A DNA stretch of 39,930 nt from Akkermansia muciniphila (GCA_945874745.1 CAMCIN010000005.1:1-39930), one strand, 5' to 3'. Positions 26,026 to 35,092 are shown, counted from the first letter of the stretch. Notes: generated by a model not told the origin, from the letters alone. Translations and numbers: made by a program.

Positions 26026-27468
26026 ATGAACGCCACCACCGCCCCGAAAGTCGGAATGATCAGCCTCGGCTGCGCCAAAAACCTTGTAGACGCCGAAATC
26101 ATGCTGGGCGGCATCGTCAAGGAGGGCATGCAAATCACCTCCGATGCCGACGAGGCCGATGTGCTCATCGTCAACACCTGCGCCTTCATCGACTCGGCAA
26201 AGGAGGAAAGCATCGAGGCCATCCTCGAATCCCACGAAAACCGCGGCCTCAAAAAGCGCGCCGGGCAGCGCCTCATCGTCACCGGCTGCATGGCCCAGCG
26301 CTTCTCCAAGGAACTCACGGGAGAACTGAGCGAGGTGGACGCCTTCCTCGGCCTCGACCAAGTGGCTGACGCCGGCAAGCTGGTGCGCCAGGTCCTAGAC
26401 CGTCCGCTCAGCCCGCTCCGGGCCGGGGCCGCCGCCACCGCGACGGTGCTCACGGACGAAAAGTGGGAGCCGCTCAACCTCGTGTCGCGCAAGCCCGTCT
26501 ACATCCCGGACTGGGACACGCCCCGCGTCCGGCTCACGCCCGCGCACACGGCCTTCACCAAGATTGCCGAAGGGTGCAACCACCCCTGGTCTTTCTGCGT
26601 CATCCCCCAAATGCGGGGCCGCCACCGGTCGCGCTCGGTCGAGTCGGTGGTCAAAGAGGTGCGCCAGTTGGTGGCCGAGGGGGTCAAGGAGATCAACCTC
26701 ATCTCACAGGACACCACCTACTACGGGATGGACCAGTGGGAAGAAAAGGCGGGGCCGCGCCAGCCGGTGGACTCCACCCGGGGCACCTCGCTGTGCACGC
26801 TGCTACGGGAGCTCAACGCTCTCGAGGGCGACTTCTGGGTGCGCCTGCTTTACACGCATCCGGCCCACTGGAGCGACGAGCTCATCACAACGATCGCGGA
26901 GTGCGACAAGGTCTGCCGTTACATCGACATGCCGCTCCAGCACATCCACCCGCGCATGCTGCAGCTCATGCAGCGCGAGACCAGTTCCGAGCACATCGAA
27001 AACCTGATTGTGCGGATTCGTGCAGGGATCCCCGGCATCGCGATTCGCACGACCTTCATCGTGGGCTTTCCCGGCGAGACCGAGGAAGAGTTCGAATACC
27101 TGTTGGACTTCATCAAGCGCACCCGGTTCGAGCGGCTCGGCGTCTTCAAGTACTCTCAGGAGGAAGGCTCCAAGGCGGCCAAGATGGAGGGCCAGCTTTC
27201 AGCGGAGGTGAAAGAGGCGCGCCTGCACAAGGCGATGAAGCTCCAGAAGCGGATCGCCACGGAACTGTCCATCGCCCAGATCGGGAAGACGCTCCGCGCC
27301 TTGGTGGACCAGTCCAAGGTCGCCCGCAGCCACGGCGACGCCCCGGACATCGACGGGCGTATCCTGCTTTCGCAAAGCGCTCCTGTCGGGGAGTTCATCA
27401 ACGTGCGCATCACGGGGGCGCAGACCTACGACCTCGTCGGCCAGCCCGTGGGCGCGCCCGCGCGCTGA
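26026..27468 (+). CDS. rimO: RimO ribosomal protein S12 methylthiotransferase, with a lost cluster Cys
   Basis: RimO is a radical-SAM enzyme that methylthiolates an Asp of ribosomal protein S12 using two 4Fe-4S clusters. The 480-residue protein has the N-terminal UPF0004 domain with its three cluster cysteines intact: Cys16 (SLGCAKN), Cys52 (NTCAFI) and Cys88 (TGCMAQR). The radical-SAM core, S12-type RGRHRSRS and FIVGFPGETEEEFEYLL blocks and a C-terminal TRAM domain follow. The radical-SAM motif, expected as CNxxCxFC, reads CNHPWSFC: Cys184, Trp188, Cys191. The middle cysteine is therefore Trp, encoded by TGG at 26587-26589, one base from TGC. If real, the catalytic cluster would lack a ligand and the enzyme should be inactive or altered. 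The length, start and all other motifs are normal. Confidence 0.93.
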   Translation: MNATTAPKVGMISLGCAKNLVDAEIMLGGIVKEGMQITSDADEADVLIVNTCAFIDSAKEESIEAILESHENRGLKKRAGQRLIVTGCMAQRFSKELTGELSEVDAFLGLDQVADAGKLVRQVLDRPLSPLRAGAAATATVLTDEKWEPLNLVSRKPVYIPDWDTPRVRLTPAHTAFTKIAEGCNHPWSFCVIPQMRGRHRSRSVESVVKEVRQLVAEGVKEINLISQDTTYYGMDQWEEKAGPRQPVDSTRGTSLCTLLRELNALEGDFWVRLLYTHPAHWSDELITTIAECDKVCRYIDMPLQHIHPRMLQLMQRETSSEHIENLIVRIRAGIPGIAIRTTFIVGFPGETEEEFEYLLDFIKRTRFERLGVFKYSQEEGSKAAKMEGQLSAEVKEARLHKAMKLQKRIATELSIAQIGKTLRALVDQSKVARSHGDAPDIDGRILLSQSAPVGEFINVRITGAQTYDLVGQPVGAPAR

Positions 27469-27958
27469 GGGGTTCCGCAGCTTGTCCACCGGACTCTCTC
27501 CAACGCCCGAGTACGCATTTTCCGGAGACGGCCTGCGTCTTGAGAGAGAGTTGTACTTGGAGACAGATTGCACGCCCAACTCCACGGACTCTGTCCCGTG
27601 CCGACTCAGGCGGCCCGCTCCCAAGTGGATGACTGCAAAATTCGCGGGTGTCACAAAGGTTCGCAGATATTTTCTAGAGCTTCATCTCGTCTACTAATTC
27701 TGCAAACTCCAAAGAGTTTTCTCTGAGTAAATGTTTATGCGCTTCACTTCGGAGAACCAGCGGAGTGGCCGTCCGGTCTGCAGGTCGACCGCCGTTCCAT
27801 CCCCTTGCAGTTTCCCGAGGTATCTTCCGCCGTTTCCCTCACCCTCTCACCCACTGAAAGCAACAGAGTCCCCCGACGAGCACTCCCTTCGTCGGGACGG
27901 GGCGCACCGCCTCTGTGGCTTTCCGCCTGCTCTCGCAGAAAAAGCCCACCAAGGCCCC
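27469..27958. other. Gene-poor stretch between rimO and the DUF1592 gene
   Basis: About 490 bp. The frame of the downstream gene stays open back to 27731, but that translation looks compositionally random and has no export signal at its start, so I treat it as leader. An AT-richer patch around 27655-27740 is the likeliest place for a promoter. I see no RNA gene, strong terminator or operator in it. Confidence 0.4.
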
Positions 27959-30889
27959 ATGAGCCCCCAGAAACCCGTCTCTCTTACTCCGTCCCTTCCG
28001 ATTTGTTCATCGTCCCATGCGTCGGGCCAACGGGCACGGAAAGGATGCGGGCTAACTGTGGCTTTCTCAGGCACGGGACGCCTCCTCCTCCCGCAAGGGC
28101 TGCTTTTTTGCAGGCTTTTGGCCGTTTTTCTTGCCGGAGTGCAGCTCTTTTTCCCGTCCTCTTCCTCTCATGGCGCGGTCCAAGAGCAACCCAAAGCCGT
28201 CCTCCACGAGCGCCATCGCGCCCTGCTCAAAGAGCACTGCCAGAACTGTCATGGGAGCGAAAAACAGAAGGGTAAATTCCGGGTGGACGACCTTTCCTTT
28301 ACCCTCTCGGACCTTTCCACGGCGGATCGCTGGCAGAAGATCCTCAACGTCCTCAACGCGGGTGAGATGCCACCCGAGGAGAAAGAGCCGATCCCTCGCG
28401 CGCTCAAGACGGAGTTTCTCGACGAACTCTCCAACACCATGGTCGCCGCCCGACACACCCTGAGCGATCAGCGGGGCGTGATCACCATGCGCCGGCTCAA
28501 CCGCCGGGAATACCGCAACACCCTGCGCACCCTGCTTGGCGCCGACATTAACGTGTCGGAACTGCCCGCAGACACCGGCGCGCCAGGCCCCGAGGTGGTG
28601 TTTGACACGGTGGGCAGCAACCTCTTCATGTCTAGCAACCAGCTCGAGCAATATCTGTCTCTGGGAAAGGATGCGCTCGAGGATGCGTTGGAACGGCACG
28701 CCGCCCGCGGGTCTGAAAAAAAAGTCCGCCTAGAAGCCGAGGAATCTCTGGTGGGCATTAAAAAAGCCATCGAGACGGATCTGGACGGCTACGAGCGGTT
28801 CCACCGTTGGGCTAAAACAGTGGCGGAGGCGGCCGCCCAACCCGTCAACCAAGGCATCGTGGCGGAACTGGCCAAGAAAAAACCAGGCGAGAGTTTCCTT
28901 CGCCAAAACTGGGAAAAGATCCAAGGCGCGCCTTCCCCGGAAGAGTTCGGTTTTAAGCGAAAATGGGAGCTGGTCGACAGCGGCGGCGTGGTCGCCAGGG
29001 AGGCGGAGGTGTACGACACAATCAGCCGCTTTCACCCCTATTACCGGGCCTATCTGGAGCTGCCGAAACTCGACACCGGCTCCTATTTCACGGCCCCGGT
29101 TTTCCGTGGCGCGCCCAACACCGTCATCTTCTCCCTTAAGAGCCGCTACTACATCACCATTCCAGGAAACTGGCCCGCCGGCGACTACGTGGTCCGGTTC
29201 CGGATCGGGACGACAGAACACGCCACCCCTGAAGACCGGTTTCTGGAGTTCGGTTACGGCCGCGCTTTCCAGGATGAACGCTGGGTAGCCACCAGCACCC
29301 ATCACGTGGAGGGGACTATGGAGGCCCCTCAAACCTTCGAGGTGCCCGTAAGTATCCGCAAACTCTCCGACCCCGACGACCGCACCTTTTTTATCCGACA
29401 GAAGGGCAGCTACTACCGGTTTGACGTCGCTACAGCCCGGGAACGCAGCCTCGAGAAATTCAACGCCGCTTTTGACAAAAACGGGGTGGGCCCGGAACCC
29501 ACCCTCTGGCTGGACTGGATGGAGGTGGAGCGGAAGCCAACTACCGCTCACGAGGTGCCGCCCGGACTCAAGGCCTTGGAGGGTATCCCCCTAGACGACA
29601 AATCTCCTCCAGTCCCGGAGGAAGCCCTGAGGACGGCGTTCGAAGGCTTTGCCAAAGAAGCTTTCCGCGGCACGCCTATTCGTCCGGCGTATGTGGAGCG
29701 CCTGCTTGGGATGTATCGCGGCTACCGCACCGAGGGAAAGCCGCACGTTGCCGCCCTCAAGGAGACCCTCGCCATTGTCCTCTCCTCACCCCCGTTTCTC
29801 TATCTTGCCGAGCCGGTTCAGGACGGCATCCGGCGCACGCTGACGCAACAGGAACTCGCCGTCCGCCTCTCCTATTTCCTCTGGGGCACGGCTCCGGACG
29901 CCTCTCTGCGCGCCCTGGCGGACCGGGGTGAACTCCACAAACCGGAGGTGCTCCGGGCGGAAACCAACCGGCTTCTGGGCGACCCGCATTCCTCGGGGTT
30001 CCTCCGCCCCTTCTTCCAACAGTGGCTGGTGCTCGACCGTTTGGATTTCTTTAAATTCAGCCGCAAACTTTTCCCCCATTTCGACGACGGCACCGAAGTG
30101 GCCGCGCGGAAGGAGCTCACCGAGACGCTTGCGCATCTGTTCCGGACCAACGCCAGTTTGCGCGACCTGCTCAAGGCGGATTACGTGCTCGTGAACAACG
30201 TGCTCGCCAACTACTACGGCATTTCCGGCGCCGAGGGGGACGCCTTCCAAAAGGTGCAGCTTCCCAAGGACTCCCCCCGTGGCGGGCTCCTTGGCATGGC
30301 AGCCATCCTGGCCATGGGGGGCAACGGCGAACACACCAGCCCGGTAGAGCGCGGCGCCTGGGTACTGCGCAAAGTGCTCTACGATCCGCCGCCCCCAGCC
30401 CCCCCCAATGTCCCGCAGCTCAACCGGCTGGCAGAAAAAGTTCTCACCCCGCGCGAGCGCGTCCAAGCCCACCAAGAGGAACCTCAGTGCGCGAGTTGCC
30501 ACCGAAAAATTGATCCGGTTGGGTTCGGTTTGGAGAACTTCGATGCCGTCGGTCAATGGCGCACCGAAGACCACTATCAGGCGCTCAATGCGCAGGGAAA
30601 ACCCATCCCCAAAGCGTTCAAGACCTGGAGCATTGACCCCTCGGGGGCTTTCCACAAGGGGCCGGCATTCAGGGATTTCTTTGAATTGCGGGACATTCTC
30701 GCCGGCCGCAGCGAATCCTTCGCCCGGGGATTTAGCAGTGCACTGGCGCAGTACGCCCTTGGCCGGCCCTGTGGCTTCACCGACGAGCCCCTGCTCAACT
30801 CGATGATGCAGGAGGCCCGGAACAAAGATTTCGCCGTGCGCGAGTTTATCCACGCACTGGTGGCCAGCAAAGAGTTTCACAGCAAGTAA
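27959..30889 (+). CDS. Secreted DUF1592/DUF1588 c-type cytochrome-like protein
   Basis: This large exported protein (976 residues from the ATG at 27959) is of the planctomycete/verrucomicrobial cytochrome-like type whose function is undetermined. A hydrophobic segment (LLFCRLLAVFLAGVQLFF) near 48-65 should direct export. The first haem-c motif CQNCH is at 94-98. A DUF1587 block (RRLNRREYRNTLRTLLGADI) is followed by a beta-rich insert of about 200 residues resembling a carbohydrate-binding module. DUF1592 (AVRLSYFLWGTAPDASLRALADRGEL) comes next. DUF1588 carries a second motif CASCH at 844-848 in CASCHRKIDPVGFGLENFD, and a DUF1585 C-terminus ends in IHALVASKEF. The start is uncertain because the leader before the hydrophobic segment is long. 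The DUF1552 gene follows 29 bp later, the standard partner. Participation in extracellular polysaccharide breakdown is a published idea, not shown here. Confidence 0.88.
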   Translation: MSPQKPVSLTPSLPICSSSHASGQRARKGCGLTVAFSGTGRLLLPQGLLFCRLLAVFLAGVQLFFPSSSSHGAVQEQPKAVLHERHRALLKEHCQNCHGSEKQKGKFRVDDLSFTLSDLSTADRWQKILNVLNAGEMPPEEKEPIPRALKTEFLDELSNTMVAARHTLSDQRGVITMRRLNRREYRNTLRTLLGADINVSELPADTGAPGPEVVFDTVGSNLFMSSNQLEQYLSLGKDALEDALERHAARGSEKKVRLEAEESLVGIKKAIETDLDGYERFHRWAKTVAEAAAQPVNQGIVAELAKKKPGESFLRQNWEKIQGAPSPEEFGFKRKWELVDSGGVVAREAEVYDTISRFHPYYRAYLELPKLDTGSYFTAPVFRGAPNTVIFSLKSRYYITIPGNWPAGDYVVRFRIGTTEHATPEDRFLEFGYGRAFQDERWVATSTHHVEGTMEAPQTFEVPVSIRKLSDPDDRTFFIRQKGSYYRFDVATARERSLEKFNAAFDKNGVGPEPTLWLDWMEVERKPTTAHEVPPGLKALEGIPLDDKSPPVPEEALRTAFEGFAKEAFRGTPIRPAYVERLLGMYRGYRTEGKPHVAALKETLAIVLSSPPFLYLAEPVQDGIRRTLTQQELAVRLSYFLWGTAPDASLRALADRGELHKPEVLRAETNRLLGDPHSSGFLRPFFQQWLVLDRLDFFKFSRKLFPHFDDGTEVAARKELTETLAHLFRTNASLRDLLKADYVLVNNVLANYYGISGAEGDAFQKVQLPKDSPRGGLLGMAAILAMGGNGEHTSPVERGAWVLRKVLYDPPPPAPPNVPQLNRLAEKVLTPRERVQAHQEEPQCASCHRKIDPVGFGLENFDAVGQWRTEDHYQALNAQGKPIPKAFKTWSIDPSGAFHKGPAFRDFFELRDILAGRSESFARGFSSALAQYALGRPCGFTDEPLLNSMMQEARNKDFAVREFIHALVASKEFHSK

Positions 30890-30918
30890 CCCCTCTACCG
30901 CGAATCCGCACTCCCACC

Positions 30919-32214
30919 ATGAAAAACAACCTCCAGCTCAACCGCCGGCATTTCCTGCGCTCCAGCGCCGCCCTCATTGCGTTGCCCGCGCTCGAATCCC
31001 TGGGCTTCCGGCGGTTCGCAGCCGCCGCGCAAAAGTCGGAAGCTCCCAAGCGCTTTATCTTTCTCAACTTCGGCTGGGGGGTCACCCAGGAAACCTGGTT
31101 TCCCGATCTCCAACAGCCTGGGGTGAATTACACGCTGCCTCCGGCTCTCGTCCCGCTGGAACGCCACAAAGCAGACTTCACCGTCATTCAAGGGCTCGCC
31201 AACAAATACTCCATGGACGGCCATTCCGGGAGCACGTTCTGGCTCACCGGCGCCAACCGTTACGCCGAGGCCGGCCAGAACTTTCACAACAGCATCTCTG
31301 CCGACCAGGTGGCGGCTGAGCAGTTGGGCGTAGGGACCCGGTTCGCCTCCATCCAGCTTAATGGAGGACAGGGGATTGAAGCCGACGGCCACGGGCCGGG
31401 GCTTTCGCTTGCCTGGGACGCCCGCGGAAAACCACTGGGCGGCCAAAACTCGCCGATAGAGGCCTTTCATCGCCTCTTTTCCAACGACGCGACCTCGCCT
31501 GAAAAGCAAAAGGCCTTGCTTGCCCAAAACCGGAGCCTACTCGACACGGTGATGGAAAGTTCCGCAGACCTGCAGCGCGGGCTTTGCAAGACGGACAAAG
31601 CGAAGCTCGACGAGTATTTCCAGGGGGTGCGCGAGATTGAAAGACGACTCAACAAAGAGGAACAATGGATCGGCGTCCCCATGGCAAAATCGACCCTCTC
31701 CGAGCCCAAGCCGGGGGTCGCGGGCAAGGACGAGATCCAGCTCATGTACGACATCATGCTCTCGGCTCTCCAAACGGACAGTACCCGGGTTTTCTCCTAC
31801 CGCATGCCCACGGCGTCCTTGCTCAAGAGTCTGGATATTCCCGTGATTCCTCACGAGATGAGTCACTACGCGCCAGGTCCGAAGATGGAGGCTTCACAAA
31901 AGCGGGATGCCGCCCACTGCGGTCTGCTTGCGGGTCTGCTGGACCGGCTCAAAGCCGCCCGAGAAACCGACGGCAGCCGGCTTTTCGACCACGCCACGGT
32001 GGTGTTCGGCAGCAACCTGCGAGTGGCCCATACGCTGGAGAACTGTCCCACCCTGGTCGCAGGCGGTGGCGCGGGGATCAAACTCGGCCACAACCTGGTG
32101 ATGCCCAAGGGCACTCCGTTGTGCAACGCGTGGCTCACCCTTCTCAAAGGTGCGGGAATTCAGCTCGAACGGCACGGCGACAGCACCGGAGTCCTCAAGG
32201 AGTTGCTCGCCTAA
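30919..32214 (+). CDS. DUF1552 secreted protein with Tat-like signal
   Basis: The 431-residue protein belongs to DUF1552, a family with an alkaline-phosphatase-like (DUF1501-related) look but no known activity. The N-terminus MKNNLQLNRRHFLRSSAALIALPALESLG has a twin-arginine-type signal (NRRHFLR followed by a hydrophobic stretch), pointing to folded export. Family blocks include FLNFGWGVTQETWFP, IQGLANKYSMDGHSGSTFWLTG, SISADQVAAEQLG near 125 and the late TVVFGSNLRVAHTLENCPTLVAGGG. It lies 29 bp after the DUF1592 gene and the pair is almost certainly co-transcribed, as usual in PVC bacteria. No metal site can be assigned with confidence by eye. Confidence 0.9.
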   Translation: MKNNLQLNRRHFLRSSAALIALPALESLGFRRFAAAAQKSEAPKRFIFLNFGWGVTQETWFPDLQQPGVNYTLPPALVPLERHKADFTVIQGLANKYSMDGHSGSTFWLTGANRYAEAGQNFHNSISADQVAAEQLGVGTRFASIQLNGGQGIEADGHGPGLSLAWDARGKPLGGQNSPIEAFHRLFSNDATSPEKQKALLAQNRSLLDTVMESSADLQRGLCKTDKAKLDEYFQGVREIERRLNKEEQWIGVPMAKSTLSEPKPGVAGKDEIQLMYDIMLSALQTDSTRVFSYRMPTASLLKSLDIPVIPHEMSHYAPGPKMEASQKRDAAHCGLLAGLLDRLKAARETDGSRLFDHATVVFGSNLRVAHTLENCPTLVAGGGAGIKLGHNLVMPKGTPLCNAWLTLLKGAGIQLERHGDSTGVLKELLA

Positions 32215-32677
32215 CCCTTCCCTTCCCTGTTTCCGGAGCGACGGCGGGCGCGCGCCTGCATCTCCCCTTCTGTGCCCAGCGATCAACGGGGCTACCCGTT
32301 TGAAGACGGCAAATGCACCCGCCCCCAATGGAGCCTTTGTTGAGGCACGAAACGCGAGGCCAGCGGAAGGGTAGACTCACAAACCACCAGACGCCCAGCG
32401 GAAACAAGTCAAAAGCCCTCAAACCCAGTCATTAACAAATGCAACGCCCGAAAATAGCCCTTGCGCTGCGGCTTCGCGAACAGGCCACGGGTTCGGCAAG
32501 GTGATTCCACGCCCGATCCGGCACACGACAGGACACTGCCCTGGCGTGTGCGCCCTGGTGCCCCCCGACGCCCTCGATCTGATTCACAGGACGCCTCCCA
32601 GTGATCTTTCGCTCCATGTCCGCGCACGGTACCCGAGAGGGGCCCCGTTTTTCGGAGGCACGCTCCAGAAACAAACG
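32215..32677. other. Convergent gene-free stretch
   Basis: About 460 bp between the DUF1552 and Clp genes. Frames open here lack family similarity and a start signal. GGGGCCCC at 32639-32646 followed by GTTTTT is a weak terminator-like element with no loop. No tRNA, small RNA or repeat is evident. Confidence 0.4.
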
Positions 32678-33709
32678 TTACAGCAGACTCAGCACGGTTA
32701 CGCCGTCGAGCTCCCCAGTGCCGCCGGTTTCCCCGAGCAAACTTAAAACCGGCTGAGTCACCAGGCGCTGAAAAACCCGCTGCAGTTCGCGCGCACCAAA
32801 GCGGCTGCAATCGGCCTGCGCAAGCACCTTGCTCACAAGCTCCTCCCGGACCTGCACAAAAACGCCGGAGTCCTCCGCAAGTCGGTCGTTGAGCCCGCGC
32901 AGCAGCTGGCTGTGAAAAATATCCAACAAGTGGCGTTCGACAAGTGGCTGAAAAAACACCACTTCGTCAAACCGGCTAAGGAGCTCCGCGGAAAAGAAGG
33001 AAAGCAATTCCTTGGGGATTTTTCCCTCCACCGAAGGTCCGCGGGCGGCTCCGCTGCCAAAGCCCACTTCCCTGCCGGAGTAGCCTCCGGCATTGGAGGT
33101 CGCAATCACCGTGAAGTTTGAGAGGGAATGGCTGCGGCCCTTTGCGTCCCGAAGCCGGCCCTCGTCGAAAGCGGCCAGGAACAACTGCTGGACCTCGTGG
33201 TGCGCCTTTTCAAATTCGTCCAGTAGCAGCACGCCGGCGTGCCAGGTGAGCAGGCCCCGCACCAGCGCCGGCTCGGAGTCGTGCCCCACATAACCGGGGT
33301 CCGCACCCAGCAAACGGTTGGTGGAGGATGGATTGTTGAATTCCCCCATGTCCACGCGGATCACCGCGTCCTTGTTGCCGCACACGGCTTCCGCAATGGA
33401 GAGGGCCATGGACGTCTTGCCCACACCCGTGGGCCCTAGGAACAGGAAAACACCGTCTGGCCGGGCCGGCCGGGGATCCAACCGGTGCTTGCACAGCCTA
33501 ATCGTGTTGGCCACCGAGTGGGCCGCGGCCTCCTGCCCCACCACACGTTCTGCAAGAAAGCCTTCCAGCGACCCCATCCGCTTTTGAAATTCAGGCGAAG
33601 AATGCGTGTAGGGGATGCCCGCCAGATCCGCAACGGCCCGCTCTATGGCTGCGGCACCCAGAATGGTGTGCCCGCTGATAGAAGCGGCGCGAAGGCAACT
33701 CCTCGGCAC
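32678..33709 (-). CDS. Clp-type AAA+ ATPase, C-terminal half (second ATPase domain), out of frame
   Basis: This frame encodes the second AAA+ domain of a ClpA/ClpB/ClpC-like unfoldase. It has the inter-domain segment LGAAAIERAVADLAGIPYTHSS and LAERVVGQEAAAHSVANTI, Walker A FLFLGPTGVGKTSMAL, Walker B VLLLDEFEKAH, a sensor region FTVIATSNAGG and the C-terminal small domain (LSRFDEVVFFQPL to the end). The nominal GTG start at 33709 merely follows an in-frame TGA a few codons upstream. The natural continuation of the upstream frame 33591-34943 is this frame, so the two are one gene split by a frame change between roughly 33660 and 33716. No ribosome-binding site supports independent translation. 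Whether the break is natural or a sequencing error cannot be told here. Confidence 0.75.
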   Translation of the reverse strand: MPRSCLRAASISGHTILGAAAIERAVADLAGIPYTHSSPEFQKRMGSLEGFLAERVVGQEAAAHSVANTIRLCKHRLDPRPARPDGVFLFLGPTGVGKTSMALSIAEAVCGNKDAVIRVDMGEFNNPSSTNRLLGADPGYVGHDSEPALVRGLLTWHAGVLLLDEFEKAHHEVQQLFLAAFDEGRLRDAKGRSHSLSNFTVIATSNAGGYSGREVGFGSGAARGPSVEGKIPKELLSFFSAELLSRFDEVVFFQPLVERHLLDIFHSQLLRGLNDRLAEDSGVFVQVREELVSKVLAQADCSRFGARELQRVFQRLVTQPVLSLLGETGGTGELDGVTVLSLL

Positions 33710-34943
33710 AAAGCCGGATCAACGCCGGAAAAAGCTTGGCTGGAATTTGCACCTCGTGGTGCCGGGAGAGCTGCGAGACGGCGTTTTCCAGAATCAACTG
33801 GACCACCTGCGCGGTGGGCTCCTCCACCTGGATGGGCTGGAAGCGCCTTGCCAGGGCCTCCTCCGGAGCGATGTAACGCTGATACTCAACGTTGGTAGTC
33901 GCCCCGATGAGCTGCAGGTCGTTTCGGGAAAGCACCGGCTTCAGAAGTTGCGCCACAGACGAACCCGCACCCCCGCTCCGGTTGGTCGCCACGAGGGAAT
34001 GGATCTCGTCAATAAACAGGATGATCTCCGGCCGGCTGCGCAAGGCTTCAAACAACCCCTCAAAACGGCTCTCCATTTCCCCCGGATAGGAGGCGCCCGC
34101 AAGCAGGGCGTTCGCCGAAATCTCCACCAGCCGCTTGCCCCGCAACGCCAGCGGCACCTGCCCGCTCTTGATCCTGCGCGCCAGTGCCTCGAGCAGAGCG
34201 GTCTTTCCCACCCCCGCCTCCCCCAAAAGCAGCGGGTTGGGCTTGAAAAACTTTAGCAGCACTGAGATCAAAGACTCCAATTCCCTTTCTCTTCCCACGA
34301 AAGGACTTGCAGGACCCTCACCCATCTCCCTGCCATAGGCGAGAATGGCCGCCGGCAGCGCCTCAACTGCCGCCTGGGAGGCCCCTTCCGCCACTACTCC
34401 CAGGGGTGCCTCCAGCGCTGCCATCTGGTATTTGATTACCAAATCATGCTCGGGAAACTTCAGACTCGCGGCATCCGGCTCCTCCCCTCCCCGGCGGGTC
34501 GCCGAGGCAAAAGGCTGAACCACCAGATCCCAGATCGACTTAAAGAGCAGGCAGCCAGACACCCGGTCCTCCCCGGCCCGCTCCTCCGCCCAGTCCAGGC
34601 ACCTCCGCAAACTGCGGGATAGGGGCACCAGACTCGCCGCCTTAATGCCCTCCTTTTCGCCTGGAGTTTCGTGATCCACATCCGAGACATAGGGGACGTT
34701 CGCAAGAACCAATCCGTTGGCACTGAGAACAGCGGTCAACACGGGCGGAAGCTTCACCAGTATGGCCGTAAGAACATCGACCGGTTCGCAGGTCTTGGAC
34801 CCCCGCTGCAGAGCGCGCAAGCGGGCAAGCTTTACTAGCGAAAGCGCCTCCGGACAGTAGCGGGCGTAGCGACCACGTTGCATCAAATTGACATTCTGTA
34901 GGGGATGAAGTCCGCCATCGGTCTTTATGCAATTCAACCCCAT
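33591..34943 (-). CDS. Clp-type AAA+ ATPase, N-terminal half (first ATPase domain)
   Basis: This frame encodes a divergent N-terminal domain (about 1-200, some Clp-N-like helices) and the first AAA+ domain of a Clp unfoldase. It has VGRERELESLISVLLKFFKPNPLLLGEAGVGKTALLEALA (Walker A at about 244-251), Walker B IILFIDEIHSL, sensor LIGATTNVEYQRYI and arginine-finger segment EEALARRFQPI. It reads well to CAEELPSRRF, then loses sense and stops at 33591, while the second ATPase domain continues in another frame. The LPDKAIDLIDEA-type segment normally found here is absent from both frames, so more than one base may be missing. There is no coiled-coil M domain. A perfect inverted repeat abuts the ATG. 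The upstream neighbour is the anchored protein, 149 bp away. Confidence 0.78.
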   Translation of the reverse strand: MGLNCIKTDGGLHPLQNVNLMQRGRYARYCPEALSLVKLARLRALQRGSKTCEPVDVLTAILVKLPPVLTAVLSANGLVLANVPYVSDVDHETPGEKEGIKAASLVPLSRSLRRCLDWAEERAGEDRVSGCLLFKSIWDLVVQPFASATRRGGEEPDAASLKFPEHDLVIKYQMAALEAPLGVVAEGASQAAVEALPAAILAYGREMGEGPASPFVGRERELESLISVLLKFFKPNPLLLGEAGVGKTALLEALARRIKSGQVPLALRGKRLVEISANALLAGASYPGEMESRFEGLFEALRSRPEIILFIDEIHSLVATNRSGGAGSSVAQLLKPVLSRNDLQLIGATTNVEYQRYIAPEEALARRFQPIQVEEPTAQVVQLILENAVSQLSRHHEVQIPAKLFPALIRLCAEELPSRRFYQRAHHSGCRSHRAGRCGSGGHPLHAFFA

Positions 34944-34962
34944 TTAGACAGCGAATGTCTAA
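34944..34962. promoter_or_regulatory. Perfect inverted repeat against the Clp start codon
   Basis: TTAGACA at 34944-34950 and TGTCTAA at 34956-34962 are a perfect 7-bp inverted repeat with a 5-base centre, ending at the base before the ATG. In the mRNA it forms a hairpin where the ribosome-binding site should be; in DNA it could be a repressor operator. AT-rich sequence next to it (34962-34980, with TAATAA on the minus strand) could be the -10 region of a promoter. Confidence 0.5.
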
Positions 34963-35092
34963 CTTTGATTTATTACAAACGGCCTCAGAAGGCCCTTCAA
35001 GCCTCATGCCCCTTCCCGAAGTGTCATGGCTCGCTTCCCTGAAGCTCGCACCCACTGAAAGGAGCGACGCACCTATCCGTCTCTCCGCCGAC

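Noticed and set aside
26463-27632. 389-codon plus-strand frame overlapping rimO
   Set aside because: Arg/Pro/His-rich shifted-frame translation of rimO. It does not explain the Trp at the radical-SAM motif.
32639-32652. GGGGCCCC followed by GTTTTT as a terminator
   Set aside because: The palindrome has no loop and it lies over 400 bp from the DUF1552 stop. Too weak to call.
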